Position numbers and translations under genes: made by a program | In this document: positions 1-7,004 of the stretch, in pieces | Numbering within the stretch: the stretch's first letter is position 1 | Layout: every line of letters starts with the position of its first letter | Notes under the pieces: model-generated | Seen by the model: the letters and a program-made list of their open reading frames with translations, nothing else | Database searches by the model: none | Told to the model about the DNA's origin: nothing | NCBI GenBank assembly: GCA_964551305.1 | Contig: CAZKBT010000055.1 | Location: forward strand, 1 to 19,963 | Direction: 5' to 3' | From: JBAZDC01 sp041654595 | Lineage (GTDB): Bacteria; Pseudomonadota; Gammaproteobacteria; Burkholderiales; Burkholderiaceae_B | DNA: 19,963 nucleotides

Positions 1-350
1 TCGCCGATGATCTCCGGCGTGTCGCGTTCGGGGTCCACCGACAGCAGGATCACCTGAACCTTGCTGGCATCGTCGCCCAACAAGGTCATCACCTGGGCAA
101 GCTGGGCCATGGCGGTGGGGCAGACGTCGGGGCATTGCGTGAAGCCGAAGAAGGCGACGACGACCTTGCCCTTGTAGTCTTGCAGCGTTCGCACCGTGCC
201 GCCGCCGTCTTGCATGGCCATGTCCTTGCCCAGTCCGGTGCCGCCGATGTCGCTGCCCTTGAATTGGGGAGACGGCGAGCAGGCGCCCAAGGCCAGGGCG
301 GCCAGAAGGATTCCGAAAAAGCCGGGCAGGCGGCACAAGAAAGACGTCAT
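1..350 (-). CDS. sco1: SCO1/SenC copper chaperone lipoprotein, C-terminus cut by window edge
   Basis: Sco1/SenC/PrrC proteins are membrane-anchored thioredoxin-fold proteins that deliver copper to, or reduce the cysteines of, the CuA site of oxidase subunit II. About 116 residues are visible. The N-terminus is a lipoprotein signal with lipobox LGAC (Cys24), followed by the thioredoxin-fold strands and the copper-binding motif CPDVCP (Cys73 and Cys77), then the strand ending LLSVDPERDTPE. The distal copper-ligand histidine of the family would lie beyond the left edge, so completeness cannot be judged. The ATG overlaps the ctaB stop as ATGA, so translation is probably coupled. It is the last visible gene of the SURF1-ctaA-ctaB assembly block. 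The family call is secure; only the 3' end is missing. Confidence 0.93.
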   Translation of the reverse strand, partial: MTSFLCRLPGFFGILLAALALGACSPSPQFKGSDIGGTGLGKDMAMQDGGGTVRTLQDYKGKVVVAFFGFTQCPDVCPTAMAQLAQVMTLLGDDASKVQVILLSVDPERDTPEIIG

Positions 351-1246
351 GACAGTAAAAGCAGTTGCGCCCAATGGTCCAGCAGCAGGGCGCCGAATAA
401 CAGGGACAGATAGAGTATGGAAAAGCGGAAGAAGCGGCGTGACAGGTCGTCCGAGTAGCGGCGATACAGGCGCACGGCATACGAGACGAACATGCCGCTC
501 AGGATGATGGCCGCGATCAGGTAGCCGAAACCGCTCATGCGCACGATGAAGGGCAGCAGGGTCACGGCGAACAAGGCAATGCTGTAGAGCAGAATGTGCA
601 GGCGCGTGAACGATTGGCCGTGCGTGACGGGCAGCATGGGCAATCCGGCCTTCTGGTAGTCGGTATTGCGATACAGGGCCAAGGCCCAGAAATGCGGCGG
701 CGTCCAGATGAAAATGATCAGCACCAGGATCCAGGCCTCGGCGGGAACCGCATTGGCGACGGCGGCCCAGCCCAGCGCGGGCGGCATGGCGCCCGACAGG
801 CCGCCGATGACGATGTTCTGAGGGGTCAGGGGCTTGAGCACCATCGTGTAGATGATGGCGTAGCCGACGAAGGTCGCGAACGTCAGCCACATCGTCAGCG
901 GATTGACCAGATGATAAAGGACCAACATGCCGGCGCCGCCCAGCAACCCCGACATCAGGATCACATGATGGTTGTGGATCGTGCCTCTTGCGGTCGCGCG
1001 CCGGGCCGTGCGCAGCATGCGCGCGTCGACTTGCTGCTCGATCAGGCAATTGATGGCGAACGCCGCGGCCGCCAGCAGCCATATGCCCAGCGTAGCCGCC
1101 GCCACGACGCCCAGATTCGGCAGCCCGGGGCTGGCCAGGAACATGCCGATGACGGCGCAGAACACCGCCAACTGCGTGACGCGCGGCTTGGTCAGCACCA
1201 AGTATTGTCGCAGCAGAGAAGGGGGGTGGGTTGCGGCAGGCATCAT
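347..1246 (-). CDS. ctaB: protoheme IX farnesyltransferase (heme O synthase)
   Basis: CtaB/CyoE transfers a farnesyl group to heme B, giving heme O, the substrate of CtaA for heme A. The 299-residue product has the usual family length and many membrane segments. It starts with the typical LTKPRVTQL segment. The first polyprenyl-diphosphate (Mg) motif is NCLIEQQVDARMLRT; YRNTDYQKAGLPMLPVTHG matches the second conserved loop. There are two adjacent ATG codons (1246 and 1243); the first overlaps the ctaA stop as ATGA, and the second would shorten the protein by one residue. No strong ribosome site is seen, which fits coupling to ctaA. The gene also overlaps the downstream SCO1 start by four bases. 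A longer open frame continuing upstream to 2389 is only the shadow of ctaA. Confidence 0.95.
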   Translation of the reverse strand: MMPAATHPPSLLRQYLVLTKPRVTQLAVFCAVIGMFLASPGLPNLGVVAAATLGIWLLAAAAFAINCLIEQQVDARMLRTARRATARGTIHNHHVILMSGLLGGAGMLVLYHLVNPLTMWLTFATFVGYAIIYTMVLKPLTPQNIVIGGLSGAMPPALGWAAVANAVPAEAWILVLIIFIWTPPHFWALALYRNTDYQKAGLPMLPVTHGQSFTRLHILLYSIALFAVTLLPFIVRMSGFGYLIAAIILSGMFVSYAVRLYRRYSDDLSRRFFRFSILYLSLLFGALLLDHWAQLLLLS

Positions 1247-2256
1247 GGCGTTATTGTAGTCCGATCCGCGCGCGCCAGGCGCACCATCAGCGTCACGGCC
1301 GCCAGCACCAGGCCCGCCGCTCCGCCGTTGTGCAGCACCGCGATCAACAAAGGCCACTGGAAGAAAATCGTGGTCAGGCCGGTGACTAACTGGGCAGCCA
1401 GCAGGGCAAGCAGAAGCCGGGCGGGCCCGCGCAGGCCGACATCCTTTCGCAGCCTCCAGGCGATTACGCCCAGGTACAGGAAGACGATGAAGGCGACGTT
1501 GCGATGCACCCAGTGGATGGCGATCAAGGCCTGCTGGGAAATCATCTCGCCGGTGGGCAAGAGTCCCAGGCCCCGGACCAGGGTGAAGCCGCCTCCCAAA
1601 TCCATCGGCGGCACCCATTGCCCCTGACAGGTCGGGAAATCCATGCATGCCAGGGCGGCGTAGTTGGTGCTGACCCAGCCGCCCAGGGCGATCTGCGCGA
1701 ACAGCAAGACCAGGCCGCCTGCCATCCATCCTTGCCAGCGCCGCATGTCGGGCGCTACGGGCGCGTGAGATTTCTCGCGTGCTGACAGCCACGTCATCAG
1801 GGCCAGCAGCAGCATGCCGCCCAGCAAGTGAGCGGTCACGATCAGCGGCATCAACTGATGCGTCACCGTCCAGGCGCCGAACGCGCCCTGCACGCAGACC
1901 GCGATCAGCGTCACGACGGCTAGGCGCGGCGTGTTGCCCAGCTCGCGCCGATAGCGCCAGGCCAGGAAGACGATGCCGATGATCATCAGGCCCAGCAGCG
2001 ATCCGATGTAGCGATGGACCATCTCGATCCAGGCCTTGGAAAAGCTGACCGGGCCATGCGGCATGTCCTGCAGGGCGTTGTGGATGTCCTGCCGGGCGCC
2101 CAATGGCGAGAGCTTGCCGTAGCAGCCCGGCCAGTCCGGACAGCCCAGGCCCGAATCCGTCAGGCGCACGAAAGCGCCGAACATGATCAGGTCCAGCGTG
2201 AGGAACCAAGTCGCGAAAACAAGCTTGCGATAGCGGGATCGGATTCGTTCTAACAT
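1243..2256 (-). CDS. ctaA: heme A synthase, COX15/CtaA family
   Basis: CtaA oxidises the C8 methyl of heme O to give heme A, the cofactor of aa3/caa3 oxidases. The 337-residue protein has the expected eight or so membrane segments. Conserved landmarks are GAFVRLTDSGLGCPDWPGC near residue 30, MVHRYIGS in the second helix, HWVHRN and VLHNGGAA, which carry the heme-ligand histidines. The paired extracytoplasmic cysteines of GCPDWPGCYG resemble those described in COX15-type enzymes. The ATG at 2256 begins the family-typical short basic N-terminus. It lies 21 bases behind the SCO-like gene and overlaps ctaB, so it belongs to the same transcription unit. The product supplies heme A directly to the CtaD encoded upstream. 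Confidence 0.95.
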   Translation of the reverse strand: MLERIRSRYRKLVFATWFLTLDLIMFGAFVRLTDSGLGCPDWPGCYGKLSPLGARQDIHNALQDMPHGPVSFSKAWIEMVHRYIGSLLGLMIIGIVFLAWRYRRELGNTPRLAVVTLIAVCVQGAFGAWTVTHQLMPLIVTAHLLGGMLLLALMTWLSAREKSHAPVAPDMRRWQGWMAGGLVLLFAQIALGGWVSTNYAALACMDFPTCQGQWVPPMDLGGGFTLVRGLGLLPTGEMISQQALIAIHWVHRNVAFIVFLYLGVIAWRLRKDVGLRGPARLLLALLAAQLVTGLTTIFFQWPLLIAVLHNGGAAGLVLAAVTLMVRLARADRTTITP

Positions 2257-2277
2257 GGTGTGGCGCCGTCTTCGGGA

Positions 2278-2904
2278 TCAACCGACCCGGGAATTCTTGA
2301 GCAGTTTGGTGATGTCGTCGCGTACGGAAATGGGGTCGGCGTCGGGCGGGAACGCCATCATCAGGTTGCCCAGCGGATCGATGATCCACATCGGGCCTTT
2401 CAGCGCGGCATCGCGATCCGCGGGGCCGGCAGCGGGCGCCAGGAAAGCGAGCAGCTCGTCGGCGTCGACGCGCAGCATGTGTGTGCCCTTATAGGCCTCC
2501 AGCAGCTGCGGCGACACATCCGCCTGGTCATCGATCAGGAACCAGACGCGGGCCAGCCGGTCGACGTTCTTTCCCTGGCTGGCATGCGAATTGCGCAAGG
2601 TGAACAGCTTCTTTACGCACGATTCGGGGCAGTCCGCGCTGTCTGCGGTGACGAGTATCCATTTTCCGCGCAGGCTGGCCAGGTCGAACGGTTCGCCCTC
2701 GCGGCTGACCAGGGGCAGCGCCTGGCTCGAGGGCACGGGCCTTTGGGGATCGATCAAGGCGCCGTAATTGGTATGGCCTTGCGGCCGCAGTCCGAGCGCG
2801 GGCGCGTAATAGGCCAGCAAGGCGAAGACGACCGGAGCAAGGCTAATCAGCAGGATAAGGATCAGCGGTTTGATGTTGCGGGGAGCGGGTTGTTGCGCAG
2901 TCAC
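2278..2904 (-). CDS. membrane-anchored SCO-like thioredoxin-fold protein, cytochrome oxidase-associated
   Basis: A 208-residue protein with one N-terminal membrane helix (about residues 13-34) and a presumably periplasmic thioredoxin-like domain. It carries a CPESC motif (Cys92, Cys96) in the position of the SCO copper/thiol motif and a WIIDPLGNLMM strand typical of the fold. The place where SCO proteins have their copper-ligand histidine before that strand reads ALKGPMWIID here, with no histidine. A thiol-disulfide role on the oxidase, rather than copper delivery, is therefore an inference. The start is GTG at 2904, overlapping the SURF1 stop as GTGA. Homologous small proteins between SURF1 and ctaA are common in betaproteobacterial cox clusters and are usually left unnamed. 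Family placement is good; the exact function is not known to me. Confidence 0.8.
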   Translation of the reverse strand: MTAQQPAPRNIKPLILILLISLAPVVFALLAYYAPALGLRPQGHTNYGALIDPQRPVPSSQALPLVSREGEPFDLASLRGKWILVTADSADCPESCVKKLFTLRNSHASQGKNVDRLARVWFLIDDQADVSPQLLEAYKGTHMLRVDADELLAFLAPAAGPADRDAALKGPMWIIDPLGNLMMAFPPDADPISVRDDITKLLKNSRVG

Positions 2905-3716
2905 AGAGGGTCCTTTCCTAGGGATTTGTTACGGCGGGCGCGCCGCAGCGCCCGCCATGCGACGATCAGCCAGGCGATCGCCGCAATGCCGGCGAAGCCG
3001 AACCATTGCAGGGCATAGCCGCGATTTTTGTCCGAGTCGAGGGAGGGCTCGGGCCAGTCTTTGATCAATGCCGCGTCGGTGGGCGATTGCTCGGCGTCAT
3101 GGGCTGCCTGCATGGCAAGCACCGCCGGTAGAAATTTTAAACCCGTTGCGCGGGCATAGTCGGCAATATCCAGGTTCTGGATGCGGGGAAGGCGCTGTTC
3201 GGGGGCGGGCAGCTTGGCCGGCAGGCTGTCGGTCTTTTCCGACCATGACCAGATTTCCAGCAGGCGGGGCACTCTTTCGCGCAGCTCGCCGCGCACGGTC
3301 AGCGGGCCGTCGGCCTGCTCGATGTCGGGCATGCGCTCGGAAGACTGCAAGGGGCGGGGCAGCCAGCCGCGCAATACCAGCAGCGCCGTATCCGGCGAGC
3401 CCTCCAGGACCAGCGGCGTCGCTACCCAGAAGCCGGGGCGCCCGTCATGATTGCGGTTCTCGAGCAGGACGGTCAGCTCGTGGCGCCAATATCCCCGGGC
3501 GCCGGCGGGCCTCCAGGCCACCAGCTCGTCGGCCTGGGTTCGCGCGGTCAGCGCCTGGGCCGGCAGCTGCCGGCCCAGGCGCATCGAAAGGCTGATCGCA
3601 TCGCGCTGGGCGGCGCGATCCAGCTGCCAGTTGCCCAAGGAAAAGCAGACGAACACGGTGGCCGCGAGCAGCAGCAATGCCACGATGGTGCGAAAAACCG
3701 AGTGCGATTTGTCCAT
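2901..3716 (-). CDS. SURF1 family cytochrome oxidase biogenesis protein
   Basis: SURF1/Shy1 proteins help insert heme A into subunit I during oxidase assembly. The 271-residue product has the family's plan: an N-terminal membrane helix (about residues 8-27), the signature SLGNWQLDRAAQRDAI directly after it, a soluble periplasmic middle with RGWLPRP, and a second helix near the C-terminus (WFGFAGIAAIAWLIVAW). I chose the ATG at 3716. A start at 3749 is possible but would almost touch the divergent DUF2909 start and adds a non-family extension. It is first in a minus-strand block (SURF1, SCO-like, ctaA, ctaB, SCO1), and a terminator before it suggests this block has its own promoter, which must overlap the DUF2909 gene. 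Confidence 0.9.
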   Translation of the reverse strand: MDKSHSVFRTIVALLLLAATVFVCFSLGNWQLDRAAQRDAISLSMRLGRQLPAQALTARTQADELVAWRPAGARGYWRHELTVLLENRNHDGRPGFWVATPLVLEGSPDTALLVLRGWLPRPLQSSERMPDIEQADGPLTVRGELRERVPRLLEIWSWSEKTDSLPAKLPAPEQRLPRIQNLDIADYARATGLKFLPAVLAMQAAHDAEQSPTDAALIKDWPEPSLDSDKNRGYALQWFGFAGIAAIAWLIVAWRALRRARRNKSLGKDPL

Positions 3717-3750
3717 GTCTGCAATAATTCCAGCTTTACTGGAGGCCATT

Positions 3751-3957
3751 ATGCGTATCGCCGTTGGGCTGGTGTTTCTCGGGATACTGGCGAGTCTGAT
3801 ATCCGCGTTCGTTTACTTGATGCGGGACAAGGGCGGGACGAATCGTACGGTGAACGCGTTGACGGTTCGCATCGGATTGTCCATAGCCTTGTTCCTGTTC
3901 GTGTTGCTGGCCCATCATTGGGGCTGGATAGAAAGCACGGGCCTGCCTGCGCGCTGA
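3751..3957 (+). CDS. DUF2909 twin-transmembrane small protein
   Basis: A 68-residue protein made of two hydrophobic helices (about residues 3-23 and 40-58) joined by a short polar loop MRDKGGTNRTVNALTVR. This matches the small 'twin transmembrane' proteins found next to SURF1 in betaproteobacteria. A GGAGG ribosome site lies six bases before the ATG. It is the only plus-strand gene inside the cox region, with just 34 bases to the divergent SURF1 start and a terminator right behind its stop. Conserved position suggests a link to oxidase assembly, but no function is known to me. It has no cofactor-binding residues that I can recognise. Confidence 0.82.
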   Translation: MRIAVGLVFLGILASLISAFVYLMRDKGGTNRTVNALTVRIGLSIALFLFVLLAHHWGWIESTGLPAR

Positions 3958-3970
3958 CGATCGCCGGCAG

Positions 3971-4001
3971 AAAAAAGGCTGGCAGCCGCCAGCCTTTTTT
4001 T
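3971..4001. terminator. bidirectional Rho-independent terminator
   Basis: A 13-bp perfect inverted repeat (AAAAAAGGCTGGC, loop AGCC, then its complement) ends in seven T on the plus strand and starts with six A. The stem therefore has a U tract in either direction. It lies 13 bases after the DUF2909 stop and 19 bases after the ctaE stop, so it can end both convergent transcripts. It divides the oxidase structural genes from the SURF1-ctaA-ctaB assembly block. Confidence 0.92.
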
Positions 4002-4020
4002 GCTTCATGGATCGCGTTGC

Positions 4021-4896
4021 CTAGAACCAGTATACGAACAGATACAGGCCCAGCCAAACCACGTCCACGAAGTGCCAGTACCAGGCGGCGCCTTCGAAGC
4101 CGAAGTGATGGTCCGCTGTGAAATGGCCTTTGATCAGGCGAAACAGGATGACCGTCAGGAAGGTTGCGCCCAGGATTACGTGGAATCCGTGGAAGCCCGT
4201 CAGCATGTAGAACAGCGCGCCGTATGCGCCCGAATCGAAGCGCAGGTTCAGGTCCTGGTAGGCATGCATGTATTCGTATGCCTGGCACGCCACGAAGGCC
4301 AGGCCCAGCAGTACCGTGGCCGCCAGCCAGAATATGGCTTTGCCGCGGTGGCTGGCGCGCATGGCGTGGTGCGAAATCGTCAGCGTCAGGCCCGAGGTCA
4401 GCAACAGGGCGGTGTTGATCGTGGGCAGCCAGAACGGGCCGACTGTCTTGAACTCGGGAACGACGCCCGCGGGTCCCAGGTTGGGCCACGTGCCCGTGAA
4501 ATTCGGCCAGAGCAGCGTCTGGTGATCCAGATTGCTCAGCATGGGCGTGGTGATTTCGCGCGTGTACCACAGGGCGCCGAAGAACGCGGCGAAGAACATG
4601 ACTTCGGAGAAGATGAACCAGGCCATGCTCCAGCGGTACGAGTGATCGACGCGCTGGCTGTTGATGCCGCCCTCGGACTCGCGGATGGCATCGCCGAACC
4701 AGCCGTAGAGGACGGTGAAAAGACCGACCAGGCCGATACAGAACATCCAGAAGCCGATTTCGTACCGGTTGATCCAGAACGCCGCGCCCAGGAAAACGAG
4801 CAATAGCGAAAAGCTGGCGCGAACCGGATGGGGGGAGTCGTGCGGCACGTAATAGTAGGGGGCTTCTTTTCCCTGAGCCAACGGACTTGCACTCAT
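4021..4896 (-). CDS. ctaE: cytochrome c oxidase subunit III
   Basis: Subunit III of the aa3/caa3 oxidase; it carries no metal but stabilises subunit I and its proton uptake. The 291-residue product has seven hydrophobic segments, as expected for the long form. Family landmarks are the N-terminal YYYVPHDSPHPVRAS, SEVMFFAAFFGALWYTRE, the TGFHGFHVILGATFL segment and the C-terminal WYWHFVDVVWLGLYLFVYW. AGGAGAA lies about five bases before the ATG at 4896. It is the last gene of the ctaC-ctaD block, 47 bases behind the DUF2970 gene, and ends just before the bidirectional terminator. Nothing unusual was seen. Confidence 0.96.
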   Translation of the reverse strand: MSASPLAQGKEAPYYYVPHDSPHPVRASFSLLLVFLGAAFWINRYEIGFWMFCIGLVGLFTVLYGWFGDAIRESEGGINSQRVDHSYRWSMAWFIFSEVMFFAAFFGALWYTREITTPMLSNLDHQTLLWPNFTGTWPNLGPAGVVPEFKTVGPFWLPTINTALLLTSGLTLTISHHAMRASHRGKAIFWLAATVLLGLAFVACQAYEYMHAYQDLNLRFDSGAYGALFYMLTGFHGFHVILGATFLTVILFRLIKGHFTADHHFGFEGAAWYWHFVDVVWLGLYLFVYWF

Positions 4897-4943
4897 GGTG
4901 TTCTCCTAATGCGAATGGGCGCGTTATCGAATTATTGGATGGG

Positions 4944-5168
4944 CTAAGCCAGCAAGCTGACCAAAGTACGAGCGATAAAGATCAAGGCCAGTACGAAAAT
5001 AAGAGTGGCCAACAGGCCGGCTATGATCAGATGCACCGGATTGAGGTTGGCGATGTCCTGCTGGTAGCCCTTGCCCTTGCGCACGCCGAACAATCCCCAC
5101 AGCACCGCTTTCAGCGTCTGGAAGAAGTTCAGCTTGCGCTGGGAAAGTTCTCGTATGTCTTTACTCAT
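4944..5168 (-). CDS. DUF2970 single-helix membrane protein
   Basis: A 74-residue protein with a basic amphipathic N-terminus (MSKDIRELSQRKLNFFQTLK), the conserved-looking AVLWGLFGVRKGKGYQQD, and one C-terminal membrane helix (about residues 48-70). This is the pattern of DUF2970 proteins, which sit in cox operons of betaproteobacteria. The ATG at 5168 is preceded by TTAGGA at a good distance; the longer frame from 5219 lacks a plausible site and overlaps the preceding gene. It starts 23 bases after the 37-residue protein. Its position suggests a part in oxidase assembly or stability; no direct function is known to me. Confidence 0.82.
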   Translation of the reverse strand: MSKDIRELSQRKLNFFQTLKAVLWGLFGVRKGKGYQQDIANLNPVHLIIAGLLATLIFVLALIFIARTLVSLLA

Positions 5169-5191
5169 TCCTAAGCCTGACAAGTGGCGGG

Positions 5192-5305
5192 TCAACCGCC
5201 GGAAGTGCCGACCCGCCACACGAACCAGACCATGATCGCGATGACGACGACCAATAGCCCGAGGGCGGTGTTGCGGTTCTTTCGGCGTTGTTCTTCAGGT
5301 GTCAT
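5192..5305 (-). CDS. small cytochrome oxidase assembly-type protein, 37 residues
   Basis: A very short protein that begins MTPEEQRRKNRNTALGLLVV and then completes a single membrane helix (about residues 13-31). The basic N-terminus suggests the tail stays in the cytoplasm. It lies 13 bases behind ctaD and 23 bases before the DUF2970 gene, all on one strand. Betaproteobacterial cox operons often have a protein of this size and sequence type directly after ctaD, annotated as a 'cytochrome oxidase small assembly protein'. The call rests on position, size and the helix; the biochemical role is unknown to me. Confidence 0.75.
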   Translation of the reverse strand: MTPEEQRRKNRNTALGLLVVVIAIMVWFVWRVGTSGG

Positions 5306-5318
5306 GCAATGATATCTC

Positions 5319-6923
5319 TTATTTGACGACCGGCGGCGTTTCGAAGGTATGGAACGGGGCGGGCGAGGGCACCGTCCATTCCAGGCCTTCCGCGCCTTCC
5401 CATGGTTTGGCGGGAGCGGGCTCGCCGCGGCCGGCAAAGGCTTTCAGGGTCAAGTAAAGGAATATGAGCTGCGAGAAACCGAACACGAAGGCGCCGATGG
5501 TGGCCACCTGGTTGAAGTCGGTGAACTGCGCCGCGTAGTCCGCATAGCGACGCGGCATGCCGGCCAAGCCCAGGAAGTGCATCGGGAAGAACGTGATGTT
5601 GAACGAGATCATGCTCATCCAGAAGTGCCACTTGCCCAGGCGCTCGTCGTACATGCGGCCGGTCCACTTGGGCAGCCAGTAGTAGGCGCCGGCGTACATG
5701 CCGAACAGCGAGCCGGCCACCATCACGTAGTGGAAGTGCGCGATGACGTAGTACGTATCGTGCATGGCGATGTCCAGTGGCGCCACGGCCAGCATCAGGC
5801 CGGTGAAGCCGCCGATCGTGAACACGAAGATGAAGCCGACGGCAAACAGCATGGGCGTTTCGAACGTCATCGATCCGCGCCACATGGTGGCCACCCAGTT
5901 GAAGACCTTGACGCCTGTGGGAATGGAGATCAGCATCGTGGCGTACATGAAGTACAGCTGCCCGGTGATCGGCATGCCGGTCGCGAACATGTGGTGAGCC
6001 CAGACCAAGAAGGACAGGATGGCGATGGCCGCCGTGGCGTACACCATGGAGGCGTAGCCGAACAGGGGCTTGCGCGAGAAGGCGGGCACCACGGCCGATA
6101 CGATGCCGAACGCCGGCAGGATCATGACGTAGACTTCGGGGTGGCCGAAGAACCAGAACACGTGCTGGTACAGGACCGGGTCGCCGCCCGCGGCCGCGTT
6201 GAAGAAGGACGTGCCGAAGTGGCGGTCGGTCAGCAGCATGGTGACCGCCGCGGCCAGCACCGGCATGATGGCGATGAGCAGGTAAGCCGTGATCAGCCAG
6301 GTCCAGCAGAACAGCGGCATTTTCATCAGCGTCATGCCGGGGGCGCGCATGTTCAGGATCGTCACGACGATGTTGATGGCACCCATGATGGACGATGCGC
6401 CCAGGATGTGGACCGCGAAGATCGTGAAGTCCATGCCGGGACCCATCTGCAGCGACAGCGGGGCGTACATGGTCCAGCCCGCGGCGTTGGCGCCGCCCGG
6501 CACGAAGAACGACGCCGTGAACAGGATGCCGCCGATGGGCAGCAGCCAGAAGCTGAAGTTGTTCATCCGGGCGAAAGCCATGTCCGACGCGCCGATTTGC
6601 AGGGGAATCATCCAGTTCGCAAAACCGACGAAGGCCGGCATGATGGCCCCGAAGATCATGATCAGGCCGTGCATGGTGGTGAACTGGTTGAACAGCTCGG
6701 GCTGGAAGAACTGCAGGCCGGGCGAGAAGAGTTCGGTGCGCAGCAGCAGGGCCAGCACGCCGCCTTCAAGCAGCATGCAGAACGAGAATATCAGGTACAT
6801 CGTACCGATATCTTTATGATTGGTGGCGAACAGCCAGCGTCGCCAGCCCGTGGGGCGACCGTGATGATGATCGTCGTGGCCGTGGCTCGGGGCGTGGCCG
6901 GCAGTAGCAGTAGTGCTGCTCAT
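5319..6923 (-). CDS. ctaD: cytochrome c oxidase subunit I
   Basis: The catalytic subunit holding heme a, heme a3 and CuB; it reduces oxygen to water and pumps protons. The 534-residue product has twelve helices and all key residues. His85 (in MHGLIM) and His398 are the heme a ligands. His261 and Tyr265 of HPEVY form the CuB ligand and its cross-linked tyrosine, with the proton-channel Glu263. His310 and His311 bind CuB, and His396 binds heme a3 (HDTYYVIAHFHYV). The D-channel aspartate is kept in GASDMAF and the K-channel region in SIPTGVKVF, marking an A-type oxidase. The N-terminus has a histidine-rich stretch (HGHDDHHHG). GGAAGGAGT lies before the ATG. It follows ctaC after 81 bases. Confidence 0.98.
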   Translation of the reverse strand: MSSTTATAGHAPSHGHDDHHHGRPTGWRRWLFATNHKDIGTMYLIFSFCMLLEGGVLALLLRTELFSPGLQFFQPELFNQFTTMHGLIMIFGAIMPAFVGFANWMIPLQIGASDMAFARMNNFSFWLLPIGGILFTASFFVPGGANAAGWTMYAPLSLQMGPGMDFTIFAVHILGASSIMGAINIVVTILNMRAPGMTLMKMPLFCWTWLITAYLLIAIMPVLAAAVTMLLTDRHFGTSFFNAAAGGDPVLYQHVFWFFGHPEVYVMILPAFGIVSAVVPAFSRKPLFGYASMVYATAAIAILSFLVWAHHMFATGMPITGQLYFMYATMLISIPTGVKVFNWVATMWRGSMTFETPMLFAVGFIFVFTIGGFTGLMLAVAPLDIAMHDTYYVIAHFHYVMVAGSLFGMYAGAYYWLPKWTGRMYDERLGKWHFWMSMISFNITFFPMHFLGLAGMPRRYADYAAQFTDFNQVATIGAFVFGFSQLIFLYLTLKAFAGRGEPAPAKPWEGAEGLEWTVPSPAPFHTFETPPVVK

Positions 6924-7004
6924 CGTGGACTCCTTCCTACTCTTTGACCGCGGCTGCTGGAGCCGGCGGTAAACAATTCAAATATGTGCGGCGGGCGGCG
7001 TGCA

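Noticed and set aside
347..2389. 680-codon minus-strand frame that could suggest a fusion upstream of CtaB
   Set aside because: Only the last 299 codons are CtaB. The upstream part is an out-of-frame reading of ctaA, and the ATGA overlap shows where ctaB begins.
3717..3749. Upstream SURF1 start at 3749
   Set aside because: It adds eleven residues before the family-like N-terminus and nearly abuts the divergent DUF2909 start; ATG 3716 is more consistent.
5349..6947. 532-codon open frame on the plus strand across ctaD
   Set aside because: Antisense shadow of ctaD with extreme His/Glu/Asp/Arg content and no family resemblance.
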